This document shows positions 34,604 to 44,263 of a stretch of 64,000 bases of DNA, piece after piece. The stretch's first letter is position 1. The number at the start of each line of letters is the position of its first letter. Position numbers and translations under genes: made by a program. The DNA is taken from assembly GCA_029262065.1 (NCBI GenBank), contig JAJDAC010000048.1, positions 186,001 through 250,000 on the forward strand. The letters are read 5' to 3'. The stretch is from Candidatus Krumholzibacteriota bacterium. Its GTDB lineage: Bacteria; Krumholzibacteriota; Krumholzibacteriia; JAJRXK01. The notes beneath the pieces were generated by a model. That model worked only from the letters and a program-made list of their open reading frames with translations, had not been told where the DNA came from and made no database searches.

Positions 34604-36716
34604 TCGCCGATTCTCAATGCGCCCCTTGCACTGGATCGTGCTGGGATTGTTCGTGGCCGCCCTGGGAGTGGCCATGCCGCGCATTGCTGCGTTCACCAGC
34701 TCCACAGGATCCGTTGCTTCCAGCGCCTGGGCGGCTGATCCGGATCCCGTTCCCCACGATGATCCACCGGCCGCTGCGCACGATAAAGCGGGCGACTCAC
34801 ACGGTAACGCGGGCGACTCACACGGTAACGCGGGCGACTCACACGGAGACACGTCGGCTGCGCACGGCGATGCGGACGGTTCGCACGGCGATGGGCACGG
34901 CGATGGGCACGGCGATGGGCATGGCGATGGGCATGTTGGCTTGGCGGTGTTCGAGAAGCCGGCTCCGGTGAACAGCGACGGTGTGGTTCCTCCCGCCATT
35001 CTCATGATTCTGGGCGCGCTGTTGGTGGCGGCGTTGCCGAAGTTGCTGCGTGGCCCGGTGGCGGTGTTGGTTCCCGCCATCACGTTGTGGTACGTGATGA
35101 CCCGGTTGGAGCCGGGCATGTTGGTAACGTTCGACTTCCTGGACTACACACTCCACGTGGCGCGGGTGGATCGGCTTTCGATCATCTTCGCCATGATCTT
35201 CTCGCTCATTTCCACCATTGGCGGGGTGTATGCCCTGCACAATGGCGATCGACGTCAGCAGGTTTCCGCGTTGTTCTATGCAGCGGGCGCTCTGGGCGTC
35301 ACTTTCGCCGGCGACTACTTCACGTTGTACGCGTTCTGGGAACTCATGGCCGTGGCCTCGACCATGTTGTTCTGGACGCGGGAGCGTCCCGATTCCCTGG
35401 CCGCGGGCAATCGCTACATTCTGGTGCATCTGGCCGGGGGCACGTTGCTGCTGGCCGGCATTCTTCTGCATCTGGGAAACACCGGGTCCATCTTGTTCGA
35501 GCACTTCGATCCGGGCACCGGGGGGACCGCGGCCTGGCTCATCTTGTTGGGTATGGCGGTCAACGCGGCCATTCCTCCGCTGGGTGCCTGGTTGCCCGAT
35601 GCGTATCCCAAGGCCACGATCACGGGCGCCATTTTCTGCAGTGCGTTGACCACCAAGACCGCCGTCTACGCGTTGATCCGTGGATTCTACGGCTGGGAAA
35701 TACTGGTGCCCGCCGGCGTGATCATGGCTTTGTACGGCGTCGTGTACGCCGTGTTGGCCAATGACGTACGCGAGTTGCTGGCGTACCACATCATTTCGCA
35801 GGTCGGGTACATGGTGGCGGGAGTGGGGCTGGGGACCGAGCTGGCCGTCAACGGCGCGGTGGCCCATGCGGTGTGCCACATACTATATAAGAGTGTGCTG
35901 TTCATGGGCGCGGGCGCGGTGATCCACACCACCGGGCGCGAGCAGTTGAAGGACCTGGGTGGGTTCGTATCCCGGCAGAAACTGATATTCGCGTTGTACA
36001 TGATAGGCGCCTTTTCGATTTCCGGTTTTCCGCTGTTCAATGGATTCGTTTCCAAGTCCATGGTTACCGCGGCGGCCCATGAGGTTCATCAGAACTGGGT
36101 GTTCATGGGGCTGATGTTGGCGTCGGTGGGTACGTTCCTGCATACCGGCCTGAAGCTTCCGTACAACGTCTGGTTCGGTGAGGACAAAGGCATCCAGCCC
36201 ACCAAGGCTCCTCTGAACATGGTGGTGGCGTTGGCCACCGCGGGGTTCTTCTGCACCTTGCTGGGCGTGCGCCCGGGCCTGTTGTACCAGTACTTGCCGT
36301 TCGCGGTGCATTGGGAGCCGTACACCGCGGCTCACCTGGTCGAGATGATCCAGATCCTCCTGTTCACGTTCTTCGCGTTCTACCTGTTCATACCCAAGTT
36401 GGGCGGTAGCTCGTCGATCTCCATGGACACGGACGCGATCTACCGAAAGAGCCAGCCGGTGTTCCGGGCCTTGTTCGTGACGGCGGTGGGTGCCTTTTTC
36501 GATACCGTGCAAGAGAAGTCTATCGCACTGGCTGAAGTGGTCAAACGCTGGGTAGGCGACCCCACCGACGCGTTGCCTGGCGCGTTGCCACGTGTCGCCA
36601 CGGACGAAGCGGGCTACGACGAAGATCGCAATCGCCGCCCGCTGGGAGTCTCGCTCACCCTCACCATGGTCGTACTGTTGGTGCTGGCGGTATGGGTTCT
36701 GGTGGCCGCCCGGTAA
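34596..36716 (+). CDS. Proton-conducting antiporter subunit, third MrpD-like copy, with His-rich N-terminal insert
   Basis: This 706-residue protein carries an N-terminal helix (about 10-30), then an Asp/Gly/His-rich periplasmic-type segment (about 45-115) built from repeated GDSHGNA and GDGH units. A NuoL/M/N-family domain follows with YAFWELMAVASTMLFW, VNAAIPPLGAWLPDAYPKATITG and SALTTKTAVYAL. The usual Lys of TM7 is absent and the normal HAWLPD is GAWLPD, which marks the deltaproteobacterial-type 'subunit D' branch rather than MrpA. The His-rich insert could bind Ni, Zn or Cu. Last gene of the operon. Confidence 0.8.
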   Translation: MSSRRFSMRPLHWIVLGLFVAALGVAMPRIAAFTSSTGSVASSAWAADPDPVPHDDPPAAAHDKAGDSHGNAGDSHGNAGDSHGDTSAAHGDADGSHGDGHGDGHGDGHGDGHVGLAVFEKPAPVNSDGVVPPAILMILGALLVAALPKLLRGPVAVLVPAITLWYVMTRLEPGMLVTFDFLDYTLHVARVDRLSIIFAMIFSLISTIGGVYALHNGDRRQQVSALFYAAGALGVTFAGDYFTLYAFWELMAVASTMLFWTRERPDSLAAGNRYILVHLAGGTLLLAGILLHLGNTGSILFEHFDPGTGGTAAWLILLGMAVNAAIPPLGAWLPDAYPKATITGAIFCSALTTKTAVYALIRGFYGWEILVPAGVIMALYGVVYAVLANDVRELLAYHIISQVGYMVAGVGLGTELAVNGAVAHAVCHILYKSVLFMGAGAVIHTTGREQLKDLGGFVSRQKLIFALYMIGAFSISGFPLFNGFVSKSMVTAAAHEVHQNWVFMGLMLASVGTFLHTGLKLPYNVWFGEDKGIQPTKAPLNMVVALATAGFFCTLLGVRPGLLYQYLPFAVHWEPYTAAHLVEMIQILLFTFFAFYLFIPKLGGSSSISMDTDAIYRKSQPVFRALFVTAVGAFFDTVQEKSIALAEVVKRWVGDPTDALPGALPRVATDEAGYDEDRNRRPLGVSLTLTMVVLLVLAVWVLVAAR
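34788..34850 (+). repeat. Three 21-bp in-frame tandem repeats (GDSHGNA units)
   Basis: Three copies of a 21-bp unit starting GCGGGCGACTCACACGGTAA, two perfect and one with two changes at its end, encode the His-containing heptads. In-frame slippage can change copy number without breaking the gene. Confidence 0.9.
34884..34931 (+). repeat. Four 12-bp in-frame tandem repeats (GDGH units)
   Basis: CACGGCGATGGG is repeated four times (the last copy has C to T at the third base), encoding HGDG tetrapeptides just before the membrane domain of the antiporter subunit. Confidence 0.9.
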
Positions 36717-36786
36717 GAGAGTTTCGACACCAGCGCCACGGGCCCTCGCCAAATTGGTCACGATCGCCGTTCGCGTTCCCCTTGGT

Positions 36787-39700
36787 TCACCGCGTCAGCG
36801 TCAAGGTCCTGGTCTCCCGCAGCGACCCCGCGGTCAGTTTCGCCACGTAACTTCCTGCCGATACTCGTTGCCCCGCGTCGTCGCGGCCGTTCCACGTGAT
36901 CGTGTGCGTGCCCGCCGACATGGTTTGGTTCTTCAGTTCTCGCACGAGTCGGCCACGCAGGTCGTACAGCCTCAACTCGACCCGGGTGGACCCGGCCAAG
37001 CGGAAGCTCAAACCGGTTCGGCCGTCGAACGGATTCGGGCTGGCGCCGTAGAACGCCGTAGCTTCGCCGGGGGTGGGGGCGGCGGTGGCCTGCAATTCGA
37101 CCACCGCCTCGGTCGAAAACGCCGAACTTGTGTAGGCGCTGTCGACAGCCTGGACACTCCAGTACAACCGGGGGGCGGAAAGCCCGGAGATGTCCAGTTT
37201 CTTGAAGGGGAGGGTGCCCGCGTTGCCCGCGGCCGAGAGTCGGCGTTCCCCGGTGTTGACGTCGGCCATGGCCGAAAGAATTTCCTCGCCGCCGGGCGTG
37301 GTCCCCACGCGTACGTTGTACGTAAGCATTCCCGTGCCGGTGTGGTCATCGTTTGACAGTGTCCACGTCAGGTACAGGTTGCTGCCAAGCATGGTGAACG
37401 TGGGGTTCGTGGGAACGGTGGGAGCTGCGTTGGTGGACTTCTCGTTGTTGCGGACGATCCGGGTGTGTACCTGGGTCTCGACCTGGGCGTTCAACAAGAG
37501 GTCAAGGTCGCCATCGCCGTCGTGGTCAGCCAGTTCCGGCCGATTGAAAGCCGCGGGAAGAGGCTCGGCTTGCAGTGTGTACACTCCCTGGTCATTTCGG
37601 AAGATGCGGGCGGGCCCCGTGGGGCACATGTTGGAGCCGCTGGCCACCACCAGATCCAGATCGCCATCGTGGTCGAGATCGCCGGCCGATGGAGTCCCGC
37701 TGAACGGATCGTCCAGTGCGACGGCGTTGGTAGGATCTTCGACGAACGTTCCGGACTGGTTTCGGTACACCACCGACGGCGTTCCCTCGCCGTGGGAAGT
37801 GGCAACAACGTCCAGATCACCGTCGCTGTCGTAGTCTATCCAGTCGCCGACCTTACCGAAACCCGGATCGGCGAACTGCGCGATGTCGGTGAATACCGAC
37901 CCGCCGTCGTTGCGGTAGATGCGGTGGTCGCCGGTGTCACCCACCAGCACGTCCAGGTCGCCATCGGTGTCCATGTCCCCGAACCGGGCGTAGTCGCGCA
38001 CGGGCGGCACGAGCCCGCGGAACGCGAAGCTTCCCGCTTGGTTTTCGTAGATGCCCAATGCGGAGAACAGCAGATCCAGGTCTCCATCGTTGTCGTAGTC
38101 GCCCCACTGCACGGTGTTGGCGCTGGATGTCGTGGTGTTCGGAATCCCGACCATGGCGTTCGTGAACACACCCGCGTCGTTGCGGAATACGGAGTTGGGC
38201 GCCCCGATGCCGGGCGACTTGTTGAAGACCCGGCCGCCGATGACCAGATCGAGATCGCCGTCGTTGTCGTAGTCACCCAGCTGGACTTCGCCGCCGCCGC
38301 TCGTGATGGGGATCACGTCGAATACATCCACGATGATGGCGGTCGTGACCTGGTTGTCGAATATTCCCGAGGCAATGACTTCGAATTCGCCGTCGTTGTC
38401 GATGTCGCCCCATGCGAATTTCGCGATCTGCCAGACTCCAAGCTCGATTTGGGTTACGAACGGTAGGAAAAGGTGCTGCTCGGCCGCAAAGCCAGAGCGC
38501 GCGAAGGCGGTGTCCACGGCCTGTACGGTCCAGTACACGTCGCCGTCGGGAATGTGGGCCGAGTTGATGGTGCGGAACAGGTCGGCCGGGTGGGCGACGG
38601 TGCCCATTTCCGCCAACAGCGGCGTACCGTCGGGGAGAGCGTTGGCGCTCAGGATGTCGCTTCCGCCGGGGGTGCTGCCGACCCGCAGGTCGTAGGTCAG
38701 CCCGGAGGCGGGCGTCTGGAAATCGCTGCCGCTGCCCCACGACAGATCGACCGACATGACAGTTTGTACGGCGTTGAGACCGGTGGGAGGCGTGGGCGGC
38801 GTGTTGGCGAGAAACCAGTCGTTTCGAAACAGTTTGGTCTGCCGCTGGCCGGCGGAGTCGAGTCCAATGGCAATGAGGTCGAGATCGTTGTCGCCATCGT
38901 AGTCACCCCAGGCCACCGAGGACTGCTTGAGGCGTACCAGCTCGCCGCCGGTGGAAAAGCTGCTGCCGTCGTTTTGCCGGATCTCGCCGACCAGCTGCAC
39001 GCTGTCTTCGCCGAACAGCGCAACGTCCAGATCGCCGTCGTTGTCCACGTCACCCACGGCGATGTCGCCGTTGCTGACGTCGTGATTCAGGGGAAACTCG
39101 GTGAAGTCGCCGTCGTCGATTGCCCAGTACGACGACAGGTTGGTGCCGTTGGTTTGTTGGCCCATGGTCAATAGATCCTGGTCGCCGTCATTGTCCATGT
39201 CGCCAAACGCCAATGCCGACCGGGTGACCGGCGTGAGCTGATCTTCATCGGCTCCAATGAAGTCGATTCGTGCTTCGCCGTTCTCTTCGTAGGTGAAAGC
39301 AAGAGCGTCGAGGCCAATGCCTCTGGCATCGGCGGCGACGAGGTCACCAGGGATCACGGGCGTTGGGTCGGCTTCCGCGCCGACGTACTCGGTGCCGTCG
39401 AAAAACATCGAGCAAAGCCCGTTTTCGGTGATGGAAAGCGTGTCGGCGCGCGGTCCGCCGTAGAAGTGCATCCAGCTGACCGCGCCGGTGCCCGCCACGC
39501 AAAGTTGCTGGGCCTCGATCAGGGTTCCGCTGTCGTTGCGAAAGATGACCCCCCGCGGCGTTGGGCCGCCACCGGTGAACAGCAGATCGACGTCGCCATC
39601 GTGGTCGTAGTCGTTCCAGTCGCCGTCGCTGCCGCAGGTGCTGACGGGGAGCGTCTGGCCCTCGCTGAAGAGGCCGTTCTGGTTCTGGTAGATCCTGGCG

Positions 39701-39954
39701 ATACAGGAGCCGTCGACGAGTTCCCCCGTGATGAACACATCCAGGTCCCCGTCGTTGTCGATGTCCACCCAGGCGACGTCGCCGTCGTAGACGTTGGGTA
39801 TGCCGGTGGTCACCTCCGTGAAGGAGATGCTCGCGACTGCCACCGACGCGGACAATTGGATCGCGATGGCTACGACCGAGAGCAGCGTCCAGCCGGGAAC
39901 CGGCGTGGCTGGCGTTGCAAGGCGAGGCAACTGGCGAGGGTTTGAAGCAAACAT
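36787..39954 (-). CDS. Large secreted VCBS/FG-GAP protein with FlgD-like C-terminal domain
   Basis: A 1055-residue protein with a signal peptide (hydrophobic run LLSVVAIAIQLSASVAVA) and many VCBS repeats with DxDxDGDxD loops. They form two propeller blocks separated by fibronectin-like segments of paired Thr/Pro-rich character (PPTPPTGLNAVQ and APTVPTNPTF). A C-terminal FlgD-like tail starts AFYGASPNPFDGRTGLSF and ends RETRTLTLTR. It lacks the ASPIC/UnbV block of the 8822/11126 pair. The ATG at 39954 with GGAG about 10 bases upstream is chosen; an ATG 171 bases earlier gives a non-signal extension. Surface-exposed; ligand unknown. Confidence 0.78.
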   Translation of the reverse strand: MFASNPRQLPRLATPATPVPGWTLLSVVAIAIQLSASVAVASISFTEVTTGIPNVYDGDVAWVDIDNDGDLDVFITGELVDGSCIARIYQNQNGLFSEGQTLPVSTCGSDGDWNDYDHDGDVDLLFTGGGPTPRGVIFRNDSGTLIEAQQLCVAGTGAVSWMHFYGGPRADTLSITENGLCSMFFDGTEYVGAEADPTPVIPGDLVAADARGIGLDALAFTYEENGEARIDFIGADEDQLTPVTRSALAFGDMDNDGDQDLLTMGQQTNGTNLSSYWAIDDGDFTEFPLNHDVSNGDIAVGDVDNDGDLDVALFGEDSVQLVGEIRQNDGSSFSTGGELVRLKQSSVAWGDYDGDNDLDLIAIGLDSAGQRQTKLFRNDWFLANTPPTPPTGLNAVQTVMSVDLSWGSGSDFQTPASGLTYDLRVGSTPGGSDILSANALPDGTPLLAEMGTVAHPADLFRTINSAHIPDGDVYWTVQAVDTAFARSGFAAEQHLFLPFVTQIELGVWQIAKFAWGDIDNDGEFEVIASGIFDNQVTTAIIVDVFDVIPITSGGGEVQLGDYDNDGDLDLVIGGRVFNKSPGIGAPNSVFRNDAGVFTNAMVGIPNTTTSSANTVQWGDYDNDGDLDLLFSALGIYENQAGSFAFRGLVPPVRDYARFGDMDTDGDLDVLVGDTGDHRIYRNDGGSVFTDIAQFADPGFGKVGDWIDYDSDGDLDVVATSHGEGTPSVVYRNQSGTFVEDPTNAVALDDPFSGTPSAGDLDHDGDLDLVVASGSNMCPTGPARIFRNDQGVYTLQAEPLPAAFNRPELADHDGDGDLDLLLNAQVETQVHTRIVRNNEKSTNAAPTVPTNPTFTMLGSNLYLTWTLSNDDHTGTGMLTYNVRVGTTPGGEEILSAMADVNTGERRLSAAGNAGTLPFKKLDISGLSAPRLYWSVQAVDSAYTSSAFSTEAVVELQATAAPTPGEATAFYGASPNPFDGRTGLSFRLAGSTRVELRLYDLRGRLVRELKNQTMSAGTHTITWNGRDDAGQRVSAGSYVAKLTAGSLRETRTLTLTR

Positions 39955-40179
39955 GGATGCATCTCCGGATTCGGGTACATCCATTGGTTCGCAATCGGGG
40001 CCCCTCGACTGCCAGGCGGACCCAAGAGAAACACCGAGATTGCATGAATTGCGTGGCAGTTCCTGGTCCCAGGAACCGAACTGATAGTCAGCCAGGGGGA
40101 TTGGCCCTGGACCAACATTTGCCAAATTCAGCCAGAGCTACCGTTTCACGGCACTTTGGCGGCCATCGGGAGGCCTACC

Positions 40180-42003
40180 ATGCGTTCGAAACTCGCACCC
40201 ACTGTATCTCGGCGGTTCTCGGGAGCTGCTTTCACCCTGACCGTGGCCTTCACTTTGACCACGGCGTTGGTCCTTTCGGTGGCCGGCGAGTGCCTGGCCA
40301 AGGGCTTCATAGAGTTCCGGGGTCAGCGGTACTACCCCACGCTGGGCGGAATGCAGGGCGAAGTTGGGATTGGCTTCGACCCGGTGAACAACCAGGTGCT
40401 TTCGGTGGCCGAGACCGATGTGTGTGGCAACCTGGTCGCCAACCGCGCCGGCAACAACGGCGTGTCCTGGGACCCGATCAACCAGGAATTCTGGATGATC
40501 AACGCCAATCGGCAGGTCTATACATTCGACGCCAACAACGACCCCGCCGTGATATTCGAGATTCCCCAGACGTTCAATGTACCAGGCGTGGGTTCGCAGA
40601 CCCTGCACAGCCCGCAGGGTCTGGCCGTCGATATGAACCACGTGTACGTGGTGGATTTCGGCCCCAACATCGGTGAAACCAACTCGAACCAGTGGTTCAA
40701 GTTCATGCGCGACGGCACTCCGGTGGCCTCGAGCGCCTCGACCGACTTCAACGCCAGGCTCCAGGACCACACCGACTCGTTCGGCGACGCGACCGTCGAC
40801 GGCATCGTTTGGATCCCACCCGGTTCTCCCATGGACAGCGGGCTCTTCTACGTGGCCGTGGAGCACACCGGCATCATGGTGCTCGATGAGAACGGTTTCT
40901 TCGTGGACAACTTCCTGTGGACCGAAAACGGTCTGGTCTACGGCGAGCACGTGCCGTTCGCATTTGCGGGCATCACGGTGGATCCGAGCACCGGTGACCT
41001 GTACTTCGTCGAGAACGCGGGACAGCTGACGCACGTATGGGTGCGCCTGGAAGATGGCCCCCAGGCGATCGTCCACGGCATCGCTGGATCCAGGATCCTC
41101 GGTCCCGATACGCGTTGCCCCCGCAATGGTCTATTCGCCGCAGTATCCAGTTACTTCAGCCTGACCTATCGCACGGTTGACGGGATGCTGTGGACGAACG
41201 CGTTCAACTCGGGAGAGATGTTCACCATCGATCCCTTGACGCGGAAAGAAACCTCGATGGGGACGGTGCCGGGTATCACGGACGCGTGGGGCATGGGCTA
41301 CGACGAGGAGCGTGATCTCATCTACGTGTATCAGGAGTTCCCCAGCACGCTCTGGGCACTCGATCCGAATACGCTGCAGCCCACCGTTCTGAATCCCGAT
41401 CCTGGTTTCGTACGCGAGTTGGCCTTCAACAAGGACGACAACTTCATCTACGGCGTCGACAGTGGTAACCCTGGCACCTTGGTGCGTTTCGACCGTGACA
41501 CGGGCGATCGAACGGAAGTGGGTCCCACGCAGTATGTCTCGGGTATCGCCTACGACCCGTTGGCGGGCAAGCTGGTTGGGATTTTCCAGGGCACGCTGTA
41601 CAACATCGATCCTGCCACCGGACAGGCCCAGGTGCGAGCGCAACTGCCCTCGAACAGCGGTTGGGAAGGCCTGGCGATCATCCCGGCGGCCGAGGTCGTC
41701 ACGTCGGCCGAACCCACGTTGGCGAATCCGTCGCTGGTGCTCAGCGCGTACCCCAACCCGGTGTCCAGCCGCAGCCAGCTGGCTTTCGAACTTCCGCGCG
41801 CCGCGCACGTTCGCGCCACCGTGTATGACGTGGCCGGCCGCCGCGTGACGGACCTTCACAACGGTCAACTCGATGCCGGTCAGCAGATGCTGTTCTGGAA
41901 CGGACGCGATCGTTCGGGCGGCCGCGTCGCCAGCGGCACCTACTACGTGGAACTGCAGACCCCCTGGAACCGAGGTTCCACGAAGGTCACCGTATTGCGC
42001 TGA
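40180..42003 (+). CDS. Secreted beta-propeller protein with FlgD-like C-terminal domain
   Basis: A 607-residue protein with a signal peptide (about 1-40, ending GECLAK). A long region (about 45-515) is made of repeats with the pattern GIxxDPxTGxLYxV and QGLAVDMNHVYVVDFG, which look like NHL/SMP-30-type propeller blades. The C-terminal sorting module begins LSAYPNPVSSRSQLAFEL and contains WNGRDRSGGRVASGTYYVEL. Start at 40180 has GGGAGG 6 bases upstream. Diverges from 39954 with a 225-base shared upstream region. Terminator at 42019. No enzymatic residues could be assigned. Confidence 0.75.
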   Translation: MRSKLAPTVSRRFSGAAFTLTVAFTLTTALVLSVAGECLAKGFIEFRGQRYYPTLGGMQGEVGIGFDPVNNQVLSVAETDVCGNLVANRAGNNGVSWDPINQEFWMINANRQVYTFDANNDPAVIFEIPQTFNVPGVGSQTLHSPQGLAVDMNHVYVVDFGPNIGETNSNQWFKFMRDGTPVASSASTDFNARLQDHTDSFGDATVDGIVWIPPGSPMDSGLFYVAVEHTGIMVLDENGFFVDNFLWTENGLVYGEHVPFAFAGITVDPSTGDLYFVENAGQLTHVWVRLEDGPQAIVHGIAGSRILGPDTRCPRNGLFAAVSSYFSLTYRTVDGMLWTNAFNSGEMFTIDPLTRKETSMGTVPGITDAWGMGYDEERDLIYVYQEFPSTLWALDPNTLQPTVLNPDPGFVRELAFNKDDNFIYGVDSGNPGTLVRFDRDTGDRTEVGPTQYVSGIAYDPLAGKLVGIFQGTLYNIDPATGQAQVRAQLPSNSGWEGLAIIPAAEVVTSAEPTLANPSLVLSAYPNPVSSRSQLAFELPRAAHVRATVYDVAGRRVTDLHNGQLDAGQQMLFWNGRDRSGGRVASGTYYVELQTPWNRGSTKVTVLR

Positions 42004-42018
42004 CGGCGGCAGTTCCGA

Positions 42019-42057
42019 GAGGCCGGCGTACCCCGGTGCGCCGGCCTCGCTTCGTTC
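42019..42057 (+). terminator. Intrinsic terminator after the propeller gene
   Basis: Ten-bp stem GAGGCCGGCG/CGCCGGCCTC (42019-42028 with 42039-42048), a 10-base loop, then GCTTCGTTC. The U-tract is poor but the stem is very strong and lies 16 bases after the stop codon. Confidence 0.7.
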
Positions 42058-42189
42058 ACAAGCATTTACAGAGTAGCAACTTACCGAATTTGAGCCGTCT
42101 AGAGTGACTTTCCTCCCCAGGACCCTGTCCAGGGATTACGAGCCGTCGATTCTCGTTTTCCATGTACCGGCTCGAGGAGGAACCCCGCG

Positions 42190-42894
42190 ATGAACTTTCT
42201 GAATTCAATGAAGGGTGTGCGATCTGGCCTTCCCCTGGGCCTCGCACTCTCGTTTGCGTTGGCCGCGAGTCCCTTTGGGACGCAGTCGGCTCACGCACAA
42301 TCTGCTAGCTCTTCTCGCATGGAAGGCACCCAACTGGATGGCTTCCGTCTTGATATTGGTACCGCCAATCCCAGCAAAGCCGAGTGGGCGCCGGCGTTCG
42401 GGTTGACCTCGAACCTGGGCACCTTGTTTCACCACAACCTCGATGTGACCGCCGGCGTGCGATACTGGAAGTCCAACGTGGACGTGAGCAGCTTCGGCAG
42501 CGACGTTTCCGGATCGCTTCGGGACTACAGTGGCGCCGTGGCGTTGAACTATCACTTCATCGAGGTCGAGGGCATTCGCCCGTACGCACTCGGCGGACTA
42601 TCGATGCACTACCTTCAGGCGAGGCTCCCGGGCAACGCGATTCTCGAGGACGCAATGTCTGGCCTGGACCTGGGTTTGGACCTGGGCCTGGGTATCGCAT
42701 CCAAGAGTCCCGGCGTAGGATTCCGTGCCGAGGTTCGTCGTCAGTACGCCGACAATTCGGGTAACTGGTCGTTCTCGCTCGGTATGGGCTGGTGGCCCGG
42801 TAGCAACGCGGCGATGCGTCCGACCTACCAGGACCACCGCTCGACCGACTACCAGGAAGAAGACGAACTGCCCAGCCGAGGCGAAATCATCTAG
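42190..42894 (+). CDS. Outer-membrane beta-barrel protein
   Basis: A 234-residue protein with a signal peptide ending SAHAQ (about residue 36). Alternating hydrophobic strands include FGLTSNLGTLFHHNLDVTAGVRYW, VALNYHFIEV, IRPYALGGLSMHYL and GVGFRAEVRRQYA, as in eight-stranded OmpA/OmpX-like barrels. A soluble acidic tail ends SRGEII. AGGAGG lies about 9 bases before the ATG. Terminator at 42956. Specific function unknown. Confidence 0.72.
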   Translation: MNFLNSMKGVRSGLPLGLALSFALAASPFGTQSAHAQSASSSRMEGTQLDGFRLDIGTANPSKAEWAPAFGLTSNLGTLFHHNLDVTAGVRYWKSNVDVSSFGSDVSGSLRDYSGAVALNYHFIEVEGIRPYALGGLSMHYLQARLPGNAILEDAMSGLDLGLDLGLGIASKSPGVGFRAEVRRQYADNSGNWSFSLGMGWWPGSNAAMRPTYQDHRSTDYQEEDELPSRGEII

Positions 42895-42955
42895 GCGGCA
42901 GCCGGAATTAGCCGGCAACCAGATCGGCCGACTTCCACGGACGGAACCTGGCCAA

Positions 42956-42988
42956 GGGCGCGCTTTCTGAGGAGAGCGCGCCCTCTTG
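42956..42988 (+). terminator. Intrinsic terminator after the beta-barrel gene
   Basis: Nine-bp stem GGGCGCGCT/AGCGCGCCC (42956-42964 with 42975-42983), followed by TCTTGCT. It overlaps the region just before the HNH gene stop (42989) and so separates the convergent genes. Confidence 0.7.
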
Positions 42989-44263
42989 CTATGGGGGGTG
43001 TCGCAATTTCTCCTCTTGCTCGTGGTGGATCTTGTGACACGCCGAACACAGCGTGATCAGATTTGCAGGATCGTTAGGGCCGGCTTCCACCCGTTGCGTG
43101 AGGTGATGCACCTGCAGGAACCGAGTGTGGGTACAAGCGGGCGTAGAACACTGATTTCCGTCGCGAGCCAGAACCAGGCGCCGAATACGCGGTGGAATGG
43201 CCGATCGGTTGACGCCGTCGGGTCCCACCACGGTATTGTCGCAGCAAACTGCGGCGGCCGCCGCGGCGTCGAGTTGCTTGGTTCCTCGCACTGTCGGTGT
43301 CGACAGACGTTTGCAGTCTTCGCATTTGTGGATGACCACCTGGTAGGGCGCGATGGTTCGATGGGGAATGGTCGGCGCATCCGATGGGACCCGGGTCCCA
43401 TCGGTAGAATCCTCTTTCGTCAGATCCGTGCTCGCTGCCGGCGCTTGGCAAGCCAGCCGCGGGGTCGATGTTTCGGTGAGCGCGTCCAGGGCCTCCAGCA
43501 AGACGTCCGCCGGTTCGCTTCGGATGCCGTGCTGGCGGATTCGTTCCATCAATCGGTCGTATCGCGCCAGCTGATGCGGTTCCAGTTCGAACGAAACCCG
43601 CACCGGCGGATCACCCGGAGGCGGCGCGAGGTTACCAACAGTCACCTGGTCGATTGGCAATTGCGCGACCGGGGCCGTTTCAGTTGGTGACTGAGTCGCT
43701 TCGGTTCCGGCTGCCCCGGCTTGATCTGTTCGTTGCTGGGCGTCTTTCGCCTGGATGGTTCGTTGCTTGGCTTCTCTTGCCAAAGCGGCTCGCTGCTTCG
43801 CTTCTTTCGCCTGGGCTTGCAGTTCGCGCCGACTGCATGTCTTGGCGCGTTCAACCCATTGTTGTTCGTTTTCGGTGGTTGCGACGCGACCTACTTCCCG
43901 CGCCTTGGTCCACTCGAGTTCGCCGCTTGCTACCGCTTTTTTCAGCGCGGGGAATCGTTGGACGACTTTGGCCAGCCGTACGTACTGGGCGGCACGGCTT
44001 TGGGAGAACTCGAGTGCCTCCGTGGCGAAGAGCCAGATAGAGGAATAGCCGAGTTCATGGAACAGGCGACGATGTAGGATTTCAGCGAACCAGAGCACCG
44101 AATTCTTCTGCTCTTCTTCGATGCGGGCAAGCGACTGCTTCAGCGCGTCCAGCGCTTGGAACGCCGATGCGCTTGCGATGGCGGCAGTTTGCACGATGAT
44201 CCGATCCGGGAGGCGAATCGTGATCGATGTTGCGGGCAGGCCCCTGTAACGGAAGTCCCGCAA
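42989..44263 (-). CDS. HNH endonuclease (DUF222/13E12-like architecture)
   Basis: A 424-residue protein. Its N-terminal helical half contains ALKKAVASGELEWTKAREVGRVATTENEQQWVERA, as in 13E12/DUF222-type nucleases. The middle part is a Glu/Lys/Ala/Gln coiled stretch (EAKQRAALAREAKQR...). A Cys-pair region (HKCEDCKRL) is followed by the HNH domain: CSTPACTHTRFLQVHHLTQRVEAGPNDPANLITLCSACHKIHH, with zinc-binding cysteines and catalytic HH. The start is uncertain; the N-terminal residues MRDFRYRGLP are encoded inside the 16-bp repeat array, and a GTG about 24 codons later is an alternative. Such genes are often multicopy and mobile. Confidence 0.78.
   Translation of the reverse strand: MRDFRYRGLPATSITIRLPDRIIVQTAAIASASAFQALDALKQSLARIEEEQKNSVLWFAEILHRRLFHELGYSSIWLFATEALEFSQSRAAQYVRLAKVVQRFPALKKAVASGELEWTKAREVGRVATTENEQQWVERAKTCSRRELQAQAKEAKQRAALAREAKQRTIQAKDAQQRTDQAGAAGTEATQSPTETAPVAQLPIDQVTVGNLAPPPGDPPVRVSFELEPHQLARYDRLMERIRQHGIRSEPADVLLEALDALTETSTPRLACQAPAASTDLTKEDSTDGTRVPSDAPTIPHRTIAPYQVVIHKCEDCKRLSTPTVRGTKQLDAAAAAAVCCDNTVVGPDGVNRSAIPPRIRRLVLARDGNQCSTPACTHTRFLQVHHLTQRVEAGPNDPANLITLCSACHKIHHEQEEKLRHPP
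43381..43404. repeat. Perfect 24-bp palindrome inside the HNH gene
   Basis: The 24 bases are identical to their reverse complement (half-site CCGATGGGACCC). The inner 15 bases GGACCCGGGTCCCAT recur once at 44427-44441, in the intergenic region between the HNH gene and its upstream neighbour. It could be a binding or cleavage site, or chance in GC-rich DNA. Confidence 0.6.

Noticed and set aside
34596-36716. Annotation as MrpA
   Set aside because: The conserved Lys of the MrpA/NuoL channel helix is absent, the DUF4040 and MbhE parts are separate genes, and the WLPDAYPKATITG region fits the MrpD-type branch.
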